A DNA stretch of 64,000 nt from Amycolatopsis viridis. GTDB lineage: Bacteria; Actinomycetota; Actinomycetes; Mycobacteriales; Pseudonocardiaceae. Where the stretch lies: positions 4,898,001-4,962,000 of the forward strand of contig NZ_JAANOU010000001.1 in the NCBI RefSeq assembly GCF_011758765.1, given 5' to 3'. Under the pieces are notes generated by a model. It searched no databases. It worked only from the letters and a program-made list of their open reading frames with translations, and was not told the origin of the DNA. Shown here one piece after another: positions 51,387-62,349 of the stretch. The position numbers were made by a program, and so were the translations under genes. Positions within the stretch are counted from its first letter, which is position 1, and each line of letters opens with the position of its first letter.

Positions 51387-53926
51387 CGCGGCACCACCTC
51401 CGGGACACCCAGCAGGACGGGCACTTTCTGCTCGCGTTCCGCGCGGAACGAGATCGTCGGGTCGGGCACGCCCGGCGCGTTGACGAACGAGGTGAACCGG
51501 GCGAGCTTCTCCGGGTCCTCCAGCACGCCGCGCCACTCGTCGGCGTAGTTCGCCACGTGCTTGGCCATCGCGGCGTCCAGCTCGTCGCAGATGCCGAGCG
51601 CATCGTCGACGACGACCGCCCGCAGGTGGTCCAGCCCGCCGTCCATCTCCTCGATCCACGGCGCGGTGCGCTGCAACCGGTCGGCGGTGCGGACGTAGAA
51701 CATCAGGAACCGGTCGAGGTAGCTGATCAGCGTGTCCTTGTCCAGGTCGGACGCCAGCAGCCCGGCGTGCCGGGGCAGCGCGCCGCCGTTGCCGCCGACG
51801 TAGAGGTTCCACCCCTTCTCGGTGGCGATCACGCCGAAGTCCTTGCCGCGGGCCTCGGCGCACTCCCGGGCACAACCGGAGACGCCGGCCTTGAGCTTGT
51901 GCGGTGAGCGCAGGCCCCGGTAACGCAGCTCCAGTTCGATCGCCAGGCCGACGCTGTCCTGCACGCCGTAACGGCACCAGGTGGACCCGACACACGATTT
52001 CACGGTGCGCAGCGACTTGCCGTAGGCGTGCCCGGACTCCATCCCCGCGTCCACCAGCCGCTTCCAGATGAGCGGCAGCTGGTCCACCGTCGCGCCGAAC
52101 AGGTCGATGCGCTGCCCGCCGGTGATCTTGGTGTAGAGCCCGAATTCCTCGGCGACCTCGGCGATCACCTTCAGCTTCACCGGGGTGATCTCGCCGCCGG
52201 GGATGCGCGGCACGACCGAGTAGGTGCCGTTGCGCTGGAGGTTCGCCAGGAAGTGGTCGTTGGTGTCCTGCAGCGCGGCCTGCTCGCCGGCCAGCACGTG
52301 GCCGCCCGTGCGGTCGGTCGTGTCGAGCGTGGCGAGGATCGAGGCGACGGCCGGTTTGCAGATCTCGCAGCCGGCGCCGGTGCCGTGCCGGGCGATCAGC
52401 TCGCCGAACGTGGTGATCCGGGTGGCGCGGACGATCTGGAACAGCTCCTGCCGGGAGTGGGTGAAGTGCTCGCACAGCGCCGTCGACTGCTCGACCCCGC
52501 AGACGTCCAGCAGCTTCGTCAGCATCGGCACGCACGACCCGCAGGTGGTGCCGGCCTTGGTGCAGCCCTTGATCTTCGCGACGCTGTCACAGCCCTGGTG
52601 CACGATCGCGTCGGTGATCGCGCCCTTGCTCACCGCGTTGCACGAGCAGACCTGCGCCTCCTCGGGCAGCGCCTCCACACCCACCGCGCCCGAGGCGCCC
52701 TCGGGGGCGAGCATCGCCGCCGGGTCCGCCGGCAGCGGGCTGCCGACCAGCGGGCGGAGCAGGGTGTAGGCGCTCGCGTCACCGACCAGGACACCGCCCA
52801 GCAGCAGGCGCTTGCCATCCGAGTCCGCTTCGGACACGACCAGCTTCTTGTAGTAGCCGCCGACCGCGTCGGAGAGCACAACCTCGGCCGAGTTCTCGGT
52901 GGCGCCGTGGGCGTCGCCGAAGCTGGCCACATCCACGCCCATCAGCTTGAGCTTGGTGGACAGGTCCGCGCCGGGGAATTCGCCGGACCGGCCGAGCAGC
53001 TGCGCGGCGACGATCTCGGCCATCGTGTAGCCGGGGGCGACGAGACCGTAGCACCGGCCCCCGACCGCGGCGCACTCGCCGACCGCCCAGATGTCCGGAT
53101 CGCTGGTGCGGCACGAGGAGTCCGTGACGATCCCGCCGCGCTCGCCGACCTCGAGGCCGGCCGAGCGGGCCAGCTCGTCGCGGGGCCGGACACCGGCGGA
53201 GAACACCACCAGGTCCAGGTCCAGCTCGGTGCCGTTGGTGAGGGTGGTGACGAGCCGGTCGCCGTCCGGCTCGATCCGCTCCGCCGACGTTCCGGTGTGG
53301 ACCGTCAGGTCGAGGTCGGTGACCAGCTTGCGCAGCAGCCGTCCGCCGCCGTCGTCGACCTGGATCGGCATGAGCCGCGGCGCCATCTCGACCACGTGCG
53401 GGGACAGGCCCATGTCCCGCAGCGCCTTGGCCGCCTCCAGCCCGAGCAGGCCGCCGCCGACCACCATCGCGGCCGCGCGGCCGCGCCGGGTCGCCTTCGC
53501 CCGCTCCACCGCGGCGCGGATCGCGTCCAGGTCCTCGATCGTGCGGTAGGCGAAGCAGCCCGGCAGGTCGTGCCCGGGCACCGGCGGCACGAACGGACGC
53601 GACCCGGTGGCCAGCACCAGCGCGTCGTAGGGCTGCACGTGCCCGGCAGCCGTGGTGACCTGCTTCGCGGCGCGGTCCACCACGGTCACCGGGTCACCGA
53701 GCCGCAGCCCGACCAGGTCGTCGCCCGCGTAGTCCGACCCGGGCAGGGTGATCGCCTGGGCGTCCCAACCGTCCACGTAGGAGGTCAGGGCGACCCGGTC
53801 GTAGGCCGGGCGCGGCTCCTCGGCGAGCACAACCACCCGCCAGGTGCCCGCGGTGTCCGCGTCCCGCAGAGCCGCCACCAGGCGGTGGCTCACCATGCCG
53901 TTGCCGACGACGACGAGTGTGCGCAT
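51383..53926 (-). CDS. nirB: Nitrite reductase large subunit
   Basis: An 847-residue enzyme starting at ATG 53926, eight bases after AGGAGG; a GTG directly before it is the alternative. The FAD/NAD domain (1-400) starts VVVGNGMVSHRLVAALRDADTAGTWRVVVLAEEPRPAYDRVALTSY. A BFD-like [2Fe-2S] domain has VCSCNAVSKGAITDAI and TTCGSCVP near residues 420-470. The sulfite/nitrite reductase part has the siroheme-[4Fe-4S] ligands in VGSTWCRYGVQD and SGCARECAEARGKD near 640-690. It reduces nitrite to ammonium in the cytoplasm with NADH. Coupled to nirD and siroheme genes. Confidence 0.92.
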   Translation of the reverse strand: MRTLVVVGNGMVSHRLVAALRDADTAGTWRVVVLAEEPRPAYDRVALTSYVDGWDAQAITLPGSDYAGDDLVGLRLGDPVTVVDRAAKQVTTAAGHVQPYDALVLATGSRPFVPPVPGHDLPGCFAYRTIEDLDAIRAAVERAKATRRGRAAAMVVGGGLLGLEAAKALRDMGLSPHVVEMAPRLMPIQVDDGGGRLLRKLVTDLDLTVHTGTSAERIEPDGDRLVTTLTNGTELDLDLVVFSAGVRPRDELARSAGLEVGERGGIVTDSSCRTSDPDIWAVGECAAVGGRCYGLVAPGYTMAEIVAAQLLGRSGEFPGADLSTKLKLMGVDVASFGDAHGATENSAEVVLSDAVGGYYKKLVVSEADSDGKRLLLGGVLVGDASAYTLLRPLVGSPLPADPAAMLAPEGASGAVGVEALPEEAQVCSCNAVSKGAITDAIVHQGCDSVAKIKGCTKAGTTCGSCVPMLTKLLDVCGVEQSTALCEHFTHSRQELFQIVRATRITTFGELIARHGTGAGCEICKPAVASILATLDTTDRTGGHVLAGEQAALQDTNDHFLANLQRNGTYSVVPRIPGGEITPVKLKVIAEVAEEFGLYTKITGGQRIDLFGATVDQLPLIWKRLVDAGMESGHAYGKSLRTVKSCVGSTWCRYGVQDSVGLAIELELRYRGLRSPHKLKAGVSGCARECAEARGKDFGVIATEKGWNLYVGGNGGALPRHAGLLASDLDKDTLISYLDRFLMFYVRTADRLQRTAPWIEEMDGGLDHLRAVVVDDALGICDELDAAMAKHVANYADEWRGVLEDPEKLARFTSFVNAPGVPDPTISFRAEREQKVPVLLGVPEVVPR

Positions 53927-53949
53927 CACCGAAACCTCCTGCTCGCTCG

Positions 53950-55311
53950 TCAGACCCGCGCGCCGGCCAGTGCCAGCCCGCGCTCGCTCACCGGGGCGTC
54001 CGATTTGCGCAGGTAGACCGCCCAGGTGAGCAGGAAGCAGATCCCGTAGAAGGCGAGGAACCCGGCGAACGCCGGCACCCCGCTCCCGGTGTCCAGGAAC
54101 GACTGGCGGAACGCCAGGTTGATGAACAAGCCGCCGAGCGCGCCGATCGCGCCGGCCAGCCCGATCAGCGCACCGGAGCGCTTGCGGGCCGTGCGCATCT
54201 CGGTGGCCTCGTCGGCGCCGGCCGCGATGGCCGCCTCGGCCTTGGTGCGGAAGATCGCCGGGATGCTCTTGTAGGTCGAACCGTTGCCGACCCCCGCCAG
54301 CACGAACAACACGATGAACGCGGTGGTGAACAGCGCCAGTGATCCGGTGTTCGACGCGACGATGAGGATCACGGTCAGCACCGCCATACCGGCGAACGTG
54401 GCGAAGGTGACCCGCATGCCGCCCACCCGGTCGGCCAGCCTGCCGCCGGCCGGGCGGGCGACCGACCCGAGCAGCGGGCCGAGGAACGTGACCGCCGCGG
54501 CCTGCAGCGGAGTGCGGCCGAACTGGTTCTGCAGCACCAGGCCGAAGGCGAAGCTGTAGCCGATGAACGAGCCGAACGTGCCGATGTAGAGGAACGACAT
54601 CACCCAGGTGTGGGCGTCACCGATGATCTCCCGCATCGCTTTCTTGTCGTTGCGGACCGACGCGATGTTGTCCATGAACAGCGCCGAGCACAACGCGGCC
54701 AGCACGATCAACGGGACGTAGACGGCGAGGACGATCCGCGGCGCACCGGTGCCGGCCGTGGCGATGACCAGCAGTCCGAGCAGCTGGATCACGGCCACGC
54801 CCAGGTTGCCGCCGCCGGCGTTCAGGCCCAGCGCCATGCCCTTGGCCCGCTCCGGGAAGAAGGCGTTGATGTTGGTCATCGAGGACGCGAAGTTGCCGCC
54901 GCCGACCCCGCCGAGGGCCGCGACGAGCAGGAACGCCCACAGCGGGGTGCCCGGCTCCATCACGATCGCCGCACCGATGCTCGGGATCAGCAGCAACAGC
55001 GCACTGATGATCGTCCAGTTGCGACCGCCGAACCGCGCCACCGCCCAGCTGTAGGGCAGCCGTGCGATCGCGCCGATCAGGGTCGGCGTCGAGGTCAGCA
55101 GGAACTTGTCGGCCGCGGAGAACCCGTAGCGCGGGTCCATGAACAGGACCATGACCGACCACAGTGTCCAGACGGAGAAGCCGATGTGCTCGGCGAATAC
55201 CGAGAACCAGAGGTTGCGGTGGGCGATCCGCTTGCCGGTGGCCGCCCAGAACGCCGCGTTCTCCGGCTCCCAGTGGTCGATCCAGTGCTTGCGCGGCTTG
55301 GTTGTCGTCAT
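53950..55311 (-). CDS. narK: Nitrate/nitrite transporter (NarK family MFS)
   Basis: A 453-residue MFS protein with 12 predicted membrane segments, starting at ATG 55311, six bases after AGGAGG. Family hallmarks are the N-terminal HWEPENAAFWAATGKRIAHRNLWFSVFAEHIGFSVWTLWSVMV, the nitrate signature AALGGVGGGNFASSMTNINAFFPERAKGMALGLNAGGGNLGVAVIQ, and the second one GVGNGSTYKSIPAIF. It imports nitrate, or exchanges it with nitrite, for the cytoplasmic reductases encoded in the same operon. Confidence 0.92.
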   Translation of the reverse strand: MTTTKPRKHWIDHWEPENAAFWAATGKRIAHRNLWFSVFAEHIGFSVWTLWSVMVLFMDPRYGFSAADKFLLTSTPTLIGAIARLPYSWAVARFGGRNWTIISALLLLIPSIGAAIVMEPGTPLWAFLLVAALGGVGGGNFASSMTNINAFFPERAKGMALGLNAGGGNLGVAVIQLLGLLVIATAGTGAPRIVLAVYVPLIVLAALCSALFMDNIASVRNDKKAMREIIGDAHTWVMSFLYIGTFGSFIGYSFAFGLVLQNQFGRTPLQAAAVTFLGPLLGSVARPAGGRLADRVGGMRVTFATFAGMAVLTVILIVASNTGSLALFTTAFIVLFVLAGVGNGSTYKSIPAIFRTKAEAAIAAGADEATEMRTARKRSGALIGLAGAIGALGGLFINLAFRQSFLDTGSGVPAFAGFLAFYGICFLLTWAVYLRKSDAPVSERGLALAGARV

Positions 55312-55321
55312 GTGCACCCTC

Positions 55322-56760
55322 CTAGGCGGTGGTGGCCAGCCAGTCCGCGATGCCGCGGACGGCGTCGCGGCAGCTGCCGCATCCGGTGGTCGCTCTGGTG
55401 ACGGAGGCGAGTTCGCCGACGTCGGTGGCCCCGGCGCGGAACGCCTCGACCAGGCGGCCCTTGGTCACCGAGTTGCACCGGCAGACGACAGCGGCCGCCG
55501 GGAGGTCGGCGGGGCTCGACGCGACGGTCGCCCCGCCCGGCAGCGCACGTCCGAGCAGGACGGCGAGCCGGTCTTCGGGAACCGGGACACCCCGGTCGAA
55601 CAGGTGCGTGATGGTCGCGGCCGCGTCCGGCGCGCCCAGCAGGATCGCCCCGGCGACGCGTTCCGCGCGCACGACCAGCTTCGCGTACCGGCCACGGACG
55701 GGATCGGTGAGGCACACGACCTCGGCGTCCGGGTCCGCCGCGTCGGTGTGCACGTCGCCGAGGGCGGTGAGGTCTATGCCGCGGGCCTTGAGCTTGGTGA
55801 CGACGCGGGTACCGCGGTAGCGCGCCGCGACGTCGGTGCCGGTGAGCAGGCCGGCCAGTACCTCCGCCTGCTGCCACGCCGGTTCGACCAGGCCGGACAC
55901 CGCACCGGGGTGCTGCGCGCAGTCGCCGATCGCGTGGATGCGGCCGTCGCTGGTGCGCAACGCGTCGTCGACCACGACACCCCGGTCGACCGCCAGCCCG
56001 GCTGCGGCGGCCAGTCCGGTCTCGGGTCGCACGCCGGTGCTGACCACGACCAGATCGGCGGGCACCTGGGTGCCGTCGTCGAGCTTGAGCCCGTCGCCGG
56101 GCAGGTACCGGGCCGCACCCGCGCCGATCCGGAAGCCGATGCCCAGCTCGCCCAGCGCACGGGCGAGCACCCGTCCGGCGCCGGCGTCCAGCTGGCGTTC
56201 CATCACGTGCGCCGCCGGGTGCACGACGGTGACCAGGTTGCCGCGCCCGGCCAGGCCGCGGGCGGCCTCCAGGCCGAGCAGGCCGCCGCCGAGCACCGCG
56301 ACCGGCGCGCCGGCCCGGGCCGCGGCCAGGATGCGGTCGCAGTCGTCCAGGGTGCGGAAGGTGACCACGCCCGGGGCGGGGGTCCCGTCGTCGAGGGTCA
56401 GGCCTTCGACCGGGGGCAGCCACGGCCTGCTGCCGGTGGCCAGCACCAGCGCGTCGTAGTCCACAGTGGACCCGTCGCTGAGCCGGACCCGGCGGGCGGC
56501 GCGGTCGAGGTGCTCGGCCGTGACCCCGGTGCGCAGATCGATGCCGCGCTGGGCGGCCCAGTCCGCGTCGTGCAGGCGGACCAGCTCCGGTCGCATCGTG
56601 CCGGCGACCACGGCCGAGAGCAGGACGCGGTTGTACGCCGCGTGCGGCTCCGCGCCGACCACGGTCAGCGTGACGCGCGTGCCTTCGGGGTCGCGGCCCC
56701 GGATCTCGTCGGCGAGCCGGGCCCCGGCCATGCCGTAGCCCAGCACCACCACCTTGCGGG

Positions 56761-56764
<4 letters not shown>
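55322..56764 (-). CDS. NAD(P)H/FAD oxidoreductase of the nitrate reductase (NasC/NirB-N-like)
   Basis: A 480-residue flavoprotein starting at ATG 56764, overlapping the nitrate reductase stop as ATGA. FAD binding is VVVLGYGMAGARLADEIRGRDPEGTRVTLTVVGAEPHAAYNRVLLSAV, NAD binding VAVLGGGLLGLEAARGLAGRGNLVTVVHP near residue 148, and IHAIGDCAQHPG completes the family pattern. The C-terminal BFD-like domain has VVCRCNSVTKGRLVEAF and TGCGSCRDAV, four Cys for a [2Fe-2S] cluster. It resembles the N-terminal half of NirB and probably passes electrons from NAD(P)H to the molybdenum subunit encoded just upstream. Confidence 0.85.
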
Positions 56765-58836
<2,072 letters not shown>

Positions 58837-58893
58837 GCGCACCTCCTTCCGCCGTTCGGGACCGACGGTAGGAAGGCCGTGTTACCTGCGAGC

Positions 58894-58917
58894 GCCGGAA
58901 TGTTTCCGGCGGTTGAC
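58894..58917. promoter_or_regulatory. Palindrome and GlnR-like box upstream of the nitrate operon
   Basis: GCCGGAATGTTTCCGGC at 58894-58910 is a perfect 7+3+7 palindrome. On the minus strand GTCAA-n6-GAAAC (58917-58902) resembles one half of an actinobacterial GlnR site, and a GTAAC lies further downstream at 58880-58884. Control by nitrogen status would suit the operon; binding is inferred. Confidence 0.5.
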
Positions 58918-58962
58918 ATTGCTGCGGGAGTTCGCGGGACACCCGGTGAGAAGTGACACCGG

Positions 58963-59769
58963 TTACAGGATTTCGCTGACCGCGGCCGCGGCGGCGCGCA
59001 GACCGTCCAGGGAGGCGGCGGTGGCGCGCGGGCTGAGCGCATTGCCGGCCAGGCGGAACAGCACGGCGCGCAACAGGAGCTGGGGCCATTCCGGCAGGTG
59101 CGACCAGCGCTCGAGGAAGCCGGGCGCCGCGCCGCCCCAGGCGACCGCGTCCACGGCGACCACCGCGGCACCCCACTCCGCGGGCCGGTGGAACGGGTCG
59201 AAGTCGACGATGCCGGGCGGGGCGTCTTCGTCGAAGAGGACGGCGCCGAACAGGTCGCCCGGCACGACCTGGTCCGGCAGCCGCACGGGTCTTCGCGCCA
59301 CCGCGAGCACCTCGAACCAGCGGCCACCCTTGGCCTCGTCGACCGGCACGGTGGCCTCGCCCCAGGCGATGCGGTCGGCCAGCGCGTCCGGATCGGTCCT
59401 GGCCGCGAGGTGTTTCGGGCGGGGCAGGCCGTGCAGCGCGTGGGCGAGCTTGAGCGCGGCGAGCATGGTCTCGTCGTGCCGGTGCTCCGGCGTGCCGGGC
59501 AGGTAGTGCCGGGCCGACCACCCGGCGACGATCCAGCGCCCGTCCCGGGAGCGCAGCGGGCGGGCGATGCGCAGGTCCGGCACGTCCAGCTGGTGCAGGG
59601 TGTCCGCCAGCCACGCCGTCCTCGGCCGGTCCTGCACCAGGGTCAGCACCGCCTCGCCGCAGCGGTACGCCCGGCCGCCCGGCAACGGTTGCGGGGTGGT
59701 GTGCTGGAGCCCGAACGCCAGGAGCACAGCCGCCGGCGGCGCCTGGGCTGCTCTCGGACCGGCACGCAC
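58963..59769 (-). CDS. TIGR02569 family protein (Rv3205c-like)
   Basis: A 268-residue protein of an actinobacterial family with a kinase-like/aminoglycoside-phosphotransferase-like layout: PLPGGRAYRCGEAVLTLVQD, RPLRSRDGRWIVAGWSARHYLPGTPE and GIVDFDPFHRPAEWGAAVVAVDAVAWGG. The Asp in IVDFDPF corresponds to the metal-binding Asp of that fold, but the usual HGD catalytic loop reads VVPGDLFGAVLFDEDAPP, so activity is uncertain. It is conserved next to moeZ in mycobacteria. The minus-strand nitrate operon begins 126 bp downstream. Confidence 0.7.
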   Translation of the reverse strand: MRAGPRAAQAPPAAVLLAFGLQHTTPQPLPGGRAYRCGEAVLTLVQDRPRTAWLADTLHQLDVPDLRIARPLRSRDGRWIVAGWSARHYLPGTPEHRHDETMLAALKLAHALHGLPRPKHLAARTDPDALADRIAWGEATVPVDEAKGGRWFEVLAVARRPVRLPDQVVPGDLFGAVLFDEDAPPGIVDFDPFHRPAEWGAAVVAVDAVAWGGAAPGFLERWSHLPEWPQLLLRAVLFRLAGNALSPRATAASLDGLRAAAAAVSEIL

Positions 59770-59838
59770 CGCCCGAGATTACCGCGCCGGGACGACATTT
59801 CCGGGCTCCCGGCGCGGCCCGTCACGGCCGACGGAAAA

Positions 59839-59869
59839 GGGCCCGCCGCGGCGAAACCGCGACGGGCCC
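59839..59869 (-). terminator. Rho-independent terminator after moeZ
   Basis: On the minus strand a 13-bp stem GGGCCCGTCGCGG / CCGCGGCGGGCCC (one U-G pair) with a TTTCG loop, followed by TTTTCC. It lies 16 bp past the moeZ stop. Confidence 0.85.
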
Positions 59870-59884
59870 CTTCCGGTGGGAGCG

Positions 59885-61063
59885 TCAGTACGTCGGCAGG
59901 CTCTTGTCGATCTGCGCGGCCCAGGCCAGCACGCCGCCACCGAGGTGGGTGGCGTCCTTGAACCCGGCCCGGTGCAGGGCCGCCAGCGCCTCCGCCGACC
60001 GGGCACCGGACTTGCAGTGCAGCACGATCGGCTTGTCCTGCGGCAGCTCGGCCAGCGCCTCACCGGACAGGATGCGGTCCTTCGGGATCAGCTTGGCGCC
60101 CTTGATGTTCACGATCTCGTACTCGTGCGGCTCGCGGACGTCGATCAGCTCGAAGTCCTCGCCCGCGTCGAACTTGGCCTTCAGCTCGGCCGGGGTGATG
60201 GTGCTCCCCGACGCCGCCTGCTGCGCCTCGTCCGACACGACACCGCAGAACGCCTCGTAGTCGATCAGCTCGGTGATCTTCGGCGTCTCCGGGTCCTTGC
60301 GGATCTTGACCTCGCGGTAGCGCATCTCCAGCGCGTCGTAGCTGATCAGGCGGCCGAGCAGCGGCTCACCGATACCGGTGATCAGCTTGATCGCCTCGGT
60401 CACCATGATCGAGCCGATCGAGGCGCACAGCACGCCCAGGACGCCACCCTCGGCGCACGACGGGACCATGCCGGGAGGCGGCGGCTCCGGGTAGAGGTCG
60501 CGGTAGTTGAGGCCCTGGCCGTTGGGCGCGTCCTCCCAGAACACGCTGACCTGGCCCTCGAACCGGAAGATCGAGCCCCACACGTACGGCTTGCCGAGCA
60601 GCACCGCGGCGTCGTTGACCAGGTAGCGCGTCGCGAAGTTGTCCGTGCCGTCCAGGATCAGGTCGTACCCGCGGAAGACGTCCAGGGCGTTCGCCGTGGT
60701 CAGCTGCTCGGTGTGCAGGATGACGTCGACGAACGGGTTGATCTCGGCGATCGACTCCTTGGCCGAGACGGCCTTGGGCTTGCCGATGTCGGACTGGCCG
60801 TGGATGACCTGGCGCTGCAGGTTGGACTCGTCGACGACGTCGAAGTCGATGACCCCGAGCGTGCCGACACCGGCGGCGGCGAGGTAGAGCAGCGCCGGGC
60901 TGCCGAGACCGCCCGCGCCGATCACCAGGACCTTCGCGTTCTTCAGCCGCTTCTGCCCGTCCATCCCGACATCCGGGATGATCAGGTGCCGACTGTAGCG
61001 GGCCACCTCTTCCTTGGTGAGTTCGGCCGCCGGCTCCACGAGCGGCGGCAGCGTCCCTGCCAT
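59885..61063 (-). CDS. moeZ: Adenylyltransferase/sulfurtransferase MoeZ
   Basis: A 392-residue fusion starting at ATG 61063 with GGAGGACCG directly upstream. The ThiF/MoeB domain (about 20-260) has RHLIIPDVGMDGQKRLKNAKVLVIGAGGLGSPALLYLAAAGVGTLGVIDFDVVDESNLQRQ for nucleotide binding. The C-terminal rhodanese domain has the catalytic Cys in IVLHCKSGARSAEALA near residue 350. In M. tuberculosis MoeZ adenylates and sulfurates sulfur-carrier proteins such as CysO for cysteine and molybdopterin synthesis. The enzyme would thus support the molybdenum nitrate reductase upstream, though it is not part of that operon. Confidence 0.92.
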   Translation of the reverse strand: MAGTLPPLVEPAAELTKEEVARYSRHLIIPDVGMDGQKRLKNAKVLVIGAGGLGSPALLYLAAAGVGTLGVIDFDVVDESNLQRQVIHGQSDIGKPKAVSAKESIAEINPFVDVILHTEQLTTANALDVFRGYDLILDGTDNFATRYLVNDAAVLLGKPYVWGSIFRFEGQVSVFWEDAPNGQGLNYRDLYPEPPPPGMVPSCAEGGVLGVLCASIGSIMVTEAIKLITGIGEPLLGRLISYDALEMRYREVKIRKDPETPKITELIDYEAFCGVVSDEAQQAASGSTITPAELKAKFDAGEDFELIDVREPHEYEIVNIKGAKLIPKDRILSGEALAELPQDKPIVLHCKSGARSAEALAALHRAGFKDATHLGGGVLAWAAQIDKSLPTY

Positions 61064-61163
61064 CGGTCCTCCAAATCGCGCGGCTGTCGTTGTCGCTTCC
61101 CCCAGTATCCACAACACGCGGCGCGACCGGACCCTTCCCGCCTCCCACCCTGCGGGACGGTGC

Positions 61164-62267
61164 CTAGCCGGCGGGGGCGGTGTCGCCGAATTGGAGGACG
61201 GGCCAGGCGTTCGGCACGCAGGTTTTGCCGTCGGCCGGCACGGCCTTGGAGTTGTACTGGTCGACCGCGTTCAGCTGGGCCACGTAGTTGTTCGACACGC
61301 CGAAGGTCTGCTGCATCATCACCGGTGCCAGCGCGCCGTTCTGCTGGCAGCCGACGTGCGATTTGCCCAGCGCGTGGCCGACCTCGTGGTTGATCGCGTA
61401 CTGCCGGTACAGGCCGAGGTCGGTGAACGCGAGCGCACCGCGGACCCACCGGGCGAGGTTGATCACCACCCGGTGGCCGAACGTGCGGGAGTAGCACGAG
61501 GTCGGGAACGGGATGCTGAACCCGCACACATCCGGCCGCTTCGCCGTCTCGGGAGTGGTGAGGCTCACGCGGAAATCGATGTCCCCGTAGTCCGCCCCCA
61601 CCCGTTGCAGCTTGACCTTGCCGGTGCCGATCCAGCTGCGCACGTCGGACAGCGTCCGCTCGACCGCGCTGGCGAAGGCGTCGTCCCCGGCGTAGCTGGA
61701 CGGGTCGATGCCGTTTTCCACCTCGATCGTGTAGTGGTAGACCGTCCCGCCGCTGCCCGCCTCCTTGCCGCTGACGCCGTCGTTCGGCACCGGGACGACG
61801 TGGTAGGCCATGGCGGCGCTCCGCGTGAAATCACCACCGGTCGGCAGCTCGGCCGTGGGGATGTTCAGGTCACGCGGCGCGGCGGGCTGTTCCGCCAGGG
61901 TGCCGTCACCGCCCTGGCCGGCCCCACCGTTCTGCGACGCGCCCGTCTCCGTCGGGGCGGGTGCGGTGGCGGTGTTGAACGCCACCAGGACGGTGATCAC
62001 GAGGAGGACCGGGAGCGCGTAGACCCGCCAGCCGTAGGCGCCGACGAGACGGCCCACCCGGCCCTGGCGGCGCCGCGCCTTGCGCGCTTCCTCCGGGTCC
62101 TGTTCGAGCTGCGCCTGGGGCGGCCGCCACTGCGCCGCGAGCGGCTCGGCCTGCACCCGGCGGGCCCGCGGCCGGTACCGGTCTTCACTCAGGCGAACCG
62201 ACGATCGATCCGACCGAGGCGGGTACTGCGTTCGCCGTTCATCGCCACGCTCGCTCGCCCGGTTCAC
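61164..62267 (-). CDS. DUF3152 membrane-anchored metalloprotease-like protein (Rv3207c-like)
   Basis: A 367-residue protein starting at GTG 62267. A charged cytoplasmic N-terminus of about 75 residues precedes one membrane helix (about 78-96, WRVYALPVLLVITVLVAF), a Gly/Pro/Thr-rich linker and an extracytoplasmic domain. The domain ends in INHEVGHALGKSHVGC near residue 307, an HExxHxxGxxH zinc motif as in metzincins. VMMQQTFGVSNNY follows, including the Met expected below the active site. Peptidase activity has not been shown for the family, to my knowledge. Four or more Cys suggest disulfides. Confidence 0.8.
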   Translation of the reverse strand: MNRASERGDERRTQYPPRSDRSSVRLSEDRYRPRARRVQAEPLAAQWRPPQAQLEQDPEEARKARRRQGRVGRLVGAYGWRVYALPVLLVITVLVAFNTATAPAPTETGASQNGGAGQGGDGTLAEQPAAPRDLNIPTAELPTGGDFTRSAAMAYHVVPVPNDGVSGKEAGSGGTVYHYTIEVENGIDPSSYAGDDAFASAVERTLSDVRSWIGTGKVKLQRVGADYGDIDFRVSLTTPETAKRPDVCGFSIPFPTSCYSRTFGHRVVINLARWVRGALAFTDLGLYRQYAINHEVGHALGKSHVGCQQNGALAPVMMQQTFGVSNNYVAQLNAVDQYNSKAVPADGKTCVPNAWPVLQFGDTAPAG

Positions 62268-62349
62268 GGCACCCAGATTGCCACATGCGCAGAGTTACGC
62301 AACGCGCGACCGAGTCGTCACGGAGCGGGCTCGAAATAACCCGAATGGG

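Noticed and set aside
58913-58918. TTGACA on the plus strand as a -35 box
   Set aside because: No -10 at the right distance and no plus-strand gene follows; it is better explained as part of the GlnR-like element read on the minus strand.
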